Positions 61,673-64,000 of a stretch of 64,000 nucleotides of DNA are shown in pieces. Position 1 is the first letter of the stretch. Each line of letters begins with the position of its first letter. The stretch comes from Acidobacteriota bacterium. Its GTDB lineage: Bacteria; Acidobacteriota; Thermoanaerobaculia; Multivoradales; JAGPDF01. Made by a program: the position numbers and the translations under genes. A model generated the notes under the pieces. That model was not told the origin of the DNA. It saw only the letters and a list, made by a program, of their open reading frames with translations, and searched no databases. The stretch spans positions 1 to 64,000 of the forward strand of contig JACTMI010000027.1 in the NCBI GenBank assembly GCA_014584695.1. Direction: 5' to 3'.

Positions 61673-63532
61673 TCATCGCCGGCCGAAACGACGCTCGAGG
61701 TCGGCGTCGGACATCGCCAGCACGACCGGGCGCCCGTGGGGGCAGGCGTAGGGGTTCTCGGCTCGGAAGAGCTCGGAGACCAGCGCTTCGAGCTTCTCCG
61801 CCGACAACGGGTGGTGCATCTTGATCGCCGCCTTGCAGGCCTGGCTCGCCGCCAACGCTTCCAGCAGATGCGTGCCGAGCGTCTCCGGAGTGGCGTCGCG
61901 ATCGGCGGCGAGCGTGACCAGCACTCCGCGGGCCGCCTCCGCGCCGAGCTCCGCCGGCGCCGCCACCAGGGCCAAGGTGGCGCCGGAGAGCTCGGCCAGC
62001 TCGAAGCCCTGCGTCTCGAGCGCCGGCGCCAGCTCGAGCAGGCGGAGCCGCTCGGCCGCCGACAGCTCGAGCAGCAGCGGTGAGACCAGACGCTGGCTCG
62101 CCGGGGCCCGCTGCGCCAGCGACCTCCTCAGGCGCTCGTAGAGGATCCGCTCGTGAGCCACGTGCTGGTCGATCAGGTAGAGGCCGTCGGGCCCTTCGAG
62201 CAGGATCAGGGTGCCCTTGTACTGGCCGAGCAGCCGAAAGGGTCGCGTCTCGCCCGTACGGCCCGAGAGCGGGATCGGGCTCCGGTCGAGCGGCGCCAGC
62301 GCGGGGACCGCGATTCGCCCTGGCTCTCCGGCCGCGGGCGGCACGTCGGCGGAGGCGCGCCAAGGCAGGTCGACCGCCACGAAGCCGCCGGGAGGAGGCT
62401 CGGCGATCTCCCCGCGCTCGCTCGCAGGTCCGCCCCCGTCCCGCCCGCCGAGCCCCCACCAAGCCACCGGCGGCGCGCCCGCGAACGGCTCCGGCGGCCG
62501 CAGGGGTGCCGCCTCCTCGCCGCGGGCGGCGGCCAGAGCGATCCGGAGCAGCGAACCCAGCCGCGCCGCCAGCGCGCCGTCGCGGAAGCGCACCTCCGCC
62601 TTCTGCGGATGGACGTTGACGTCGACCGACTCGGGGGGCAGATCGAGCATCAGGAAGAGGGCGGGAAACTCGTCGCTGCGCCACTCCTCGCGCACCGCGC
62701 GATAGAACGAGGCCAGCACCGCGCGATCGCGAACCAGACGGCGGTTGACGAACAGGAAGCTACGCCGGCCGCGAGCGGTCGCCGGCGAGCCCACGAACCC
62801 CCACGCCCCCGGGACCAAGCCGGCGCCGGCCGCCGCGGGGATCTCCGCGAGCTCGCCGGCGAGGCCGGGGCCGAAAATCTGGGCGATGCGCGCCCGCAGC
62901 GCGGCCGGGTCGGCTCCGGAGCGGGCGCCGGCGGCCGGAGCGTCGACCACCACCCGCCCTTCGTGCCGGCATCGCAGCGTCACCTCGGGCCGCGCCAGGG
63001 CGTAGCCTTCGACCACCTCGAGCGCTCGCCGCAGCTCGGTCTCGCGCGACTTGAGGAACTTGCGCCGGGCCGGGACATTGAAGAAGAGCGACTCGACGTC
63101 GACCGTGGTGCCGCGCGCGCGCGCCGCCGGCTCGGCGACCAGAACGCGCCCCCCTTCGATCCTCACGCGGGTCCCTTCGCCGGCGGCCAGCGCGGTCGTC
63201 AGCTCGACCCGCGCCACCGCCGCGATCGAGGCGAGCGCCTCGCCGCGGAAGCCGAGCGTCGCGACCCGCTCGAGGTCGTCGAAGACGGCGATCTTCGAGG
63301 TCGCGTGGCGGTCGAAGGCGAGCAGCGCGTCGTCGCGATCCATCCCCGCGCCGTCGTCCGCCACCCGCACGCGCTGGCGTCCGCCCCCCTCGAGGTCGAT
63401 CTCGAGGCGCGTCGCGCCGGCGTCGAGCGCGTTCTCGACCAGCTCCTTTACCACCGAGGCTGGCCGCTCCACCACCTCGCCGGCGGCGATCTGGCTGATC
63501 AGCTGGTCCGAGAGGATGCGGATCCGCGCCAT
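61673..63532 (-). CDS. mutL: DNA mismatch repair protein MutL (with endonuclease motifs)
   Basis: Couples MutS recognition to strand removal. GHKL ATPase: ELVENALDAGATRLEIDLEG, DDGAGM, and ATSKI with GFRGEALASIAAVARV. The C-terminal domain has DQHVAHERILYERL, close to the DQHA(x)2E(x)4E endonuclease motif, plus ASQACKAAIK and PYACPHGRPVVL. This MutL therefore probably nicks DNA itself, as in bacteria without MutH. 619 residues. ATG at 63532. Confidence 0.96.
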   Translation of the reverse strand: MARIRILSDQLISQIAAGEVVERPASVVKELVENALDAGATRLEIDLEGGGRQRVRVADDGAGMDRDDALLAFDRHATSKIAVFDDLERVATLGFRGEALASIAAVARVELTTALAAGEGTRVRIEGGRVLVAEPAARARGTTVDVESLFFNVPARRKFLKSRETELRRALEVVEGYALARPEVTLRCRHEGRVVVDAPAAGARSGADPAALRARIAQIFGPGLAGELAEIPAAAGAGLVPGAWGFVGSPATARGRRSFLFVNRRLVRDRAVLASFYRAVREEWRSDEFPALFLMLDLPPESVDVNVHPQKAEVRFRDGALAARLGSLLRIALAAARGEEAAPLRPPEPFAGAPPVAWWGLGGRDGGGPASERGEIAEPPPGGFVAVDLPWRASADVPPAAGEPGRIAVPALAPLDRSPIPLSGRTGETRPFRLLGQYKGTLILLEGPDGLYLIDQHVAHERILYERLRRSLAQRAPASQRLVSPLLLELSAAERLRLLELAPALETQGFELAELSGATLALVAAPAELGAEAARGVLVTLAADRDATPETLGTHLLEALAASQACKAAIKMHHPLSAEKLEALVSELFRAENPYACPHGRPVVLAMSDADLERRFGRR

Positions 63533-63564
63533 GGGCGCCTAGTCTACCGGCGCGGCGGCCGGGC

Positions 63565-63678
63565 TCACCGGCGCAGCCGCGCGGCCGTGGCGGCGCGAGC
63601 CGCGGCGAGATCGGGGCGGCCCTGCCGGCGGGCCACCTCGGCCCAGACGAGCCAGCTGGACTCCAGGAGAATCTGGGC
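63565..63678 (-). pseudogene. C-terminal remnant of a helical (TPR-like) protein
   Basis: One minus-strand frame ends ESSWLVWAEVARRQGRPDLA followed by an Ala/Arg-rich tail and TGA at 63567-63565, 33 bp before mutL. Directly upstream the frame is closed by a TGA at 63681-63679, and the sequence there becomes visibly less GC-rich. The 5' part of the gene appears to have been lost or displaced. Confidence 0.4.
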
Positions 63679-63820
63679 TCAAGAACTGCCGCAACCCAGA
63701 AAGCGTAAGCCTGGAGCCACTTCGCGAGGCTGCGCGCCGCTTGACACGACCCGTTGCCGCTGCCGCCAGGAGGGGCCGGTCGCTCTGGAGGGGATCCAGG
63801 CGCACTCCCGCGGTGCGTGG

Positions 63821-64000
63821 TCAAGAAAGTAGTTGATAGGGAACGAGCTGGATGATCGCAAACTGGTGAGAGCTTCCGGTGCGATGGCGAACCGCGATTC
63901 GGAGGCTCCAGGTTCGGTCCGAGCTGCGCCAATGCACGAAGTACTGGTCCGTCTGGTCCCAAGGCGGCCCGAACGACTCCCAGCGATCCATGCTCCAGGG
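63821..64000 (-). CDS. C-terminal part of an unidentified protein, 5' end beyond window
   Basis: An open minus-strand frame enters from the window end and stops at TGA 63823-63821. It encodes DRWESFGPPWDQTDQYFVHW, then TWSLRIAVRHRTGSSHQFAI and LVPYQLLS. The regular Trp/His/aromatic composition looks like a beta-rich domain and unlike a shadow frame. I do not recognise it. Its codon use is less GC-rich than the neighbours, in line with the remnant next to it. Confidence 0.45.
   Translation of the reverse strand, partial: PWSMDRWESFGPPWDQTDQYFVHWRSSDRTWSLRIAVRHRTGSSHQFAIIQLVPYQLLS

Noticed and set aside
62153-63832. 559-codon open frame on the plus strand
   Set aside because: Antisense shadow of mutL.

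Overview
This window is a gene-dense, GC-rich stretch of a diderm bacterial chromosome. It carries LolB, TonB, a TonB-like envelope set, PBP1A and a Barwin/expansin protein, together with FHA, DUF4388, Ser/Thr-kinase and TPR proteins, and two secreted proteins end in a D-x-F-E-x-G...W motif. That mix resembles Acidobacteriota, perhaps the Thermoanaerobaculia, but no 16S gene is present, so the placement is inference.

Layout. 0-3.4 kb (minus): trpS-scpA-scpB-rluB, chromosome condensation plus 23S pseudouridylation, linked by 4-nt stop/start overlaps. 3.5-8.9 kb (minus): an S66 peptidase, a cNMP/FHA protein, recG, a glycosyltransferase and a small membrane protein. RNase P RNA (rnpB) lies at about 8.94-9.34 kb on the minus strand. 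9.4-15.4 kb (minus): a DUF4388/J-domain/TPR protein, then a membrane protein-uvrB-uvrC operon. 15.4-17.9 kb (plus): PBP1A. 17.9-26.6 kb (minus): one long housekeeping run of TPR protein-lolB-ispE-spoVG-tRNA-Gln-prs-rplY-pth-rpsF-rpsR-rplI-methyltransferase. 26.7-38.5 kb: an MshEN protein, HU, an M50 protease, dtd, ssb, nagZ, mutS, tsaB-rimI, DUF465, psd-pssA, an Asd-like protein and ferritin. 39.4-45.4 kb: trxB-moxR, a VWA partner, secreted proteins and a lipase-like protein. 58.7-64 kb: an M48 lipoprotein, rnc and mutL.

The 45.5-57 kb stretch behaves as accessory DNA. It holds a higBA toxin-antitoxin pair, frame-shifted and truncated genes, an expansin and a REP-associated tyrosine transposase (RAYT). 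A short dispersed repeat with core GGTGCCAGCCGA is confined to this stretch: I count about 16 copies in both orientations. One copy sits just before the RAYT and an inverted one lies beyond it. Three copies lie inside the coding sequence of an FHA gene, where they encode a Ser-Ala-Gly-Thr-rich linker. This looks like a resident REP/RAYT system and is the main discovery candidate.

A second repeat family is found at 38.77-39.35 kb and 60.3-60.86 kb in opposite orientations. It combines ~80-190 bp tandem units with purine/pyrimidine-rich arms sharing a GGACCAGATAAGG-like core, and can fold into long imperfect hairpins.

Translational coupling is pervasive. Stop/start overlaps of the form NTGA occur with ATG, GTG, TTG and, in two cases (pth and lolB), apparently CTG as the start codon. 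Replication, repair and translation genes (recG, uvrB, uvrC, mutS, mutL, ssb, HU, rnc, rnpB, pth, dtd, tsaB) are intact wherever they lie fully inside the window.
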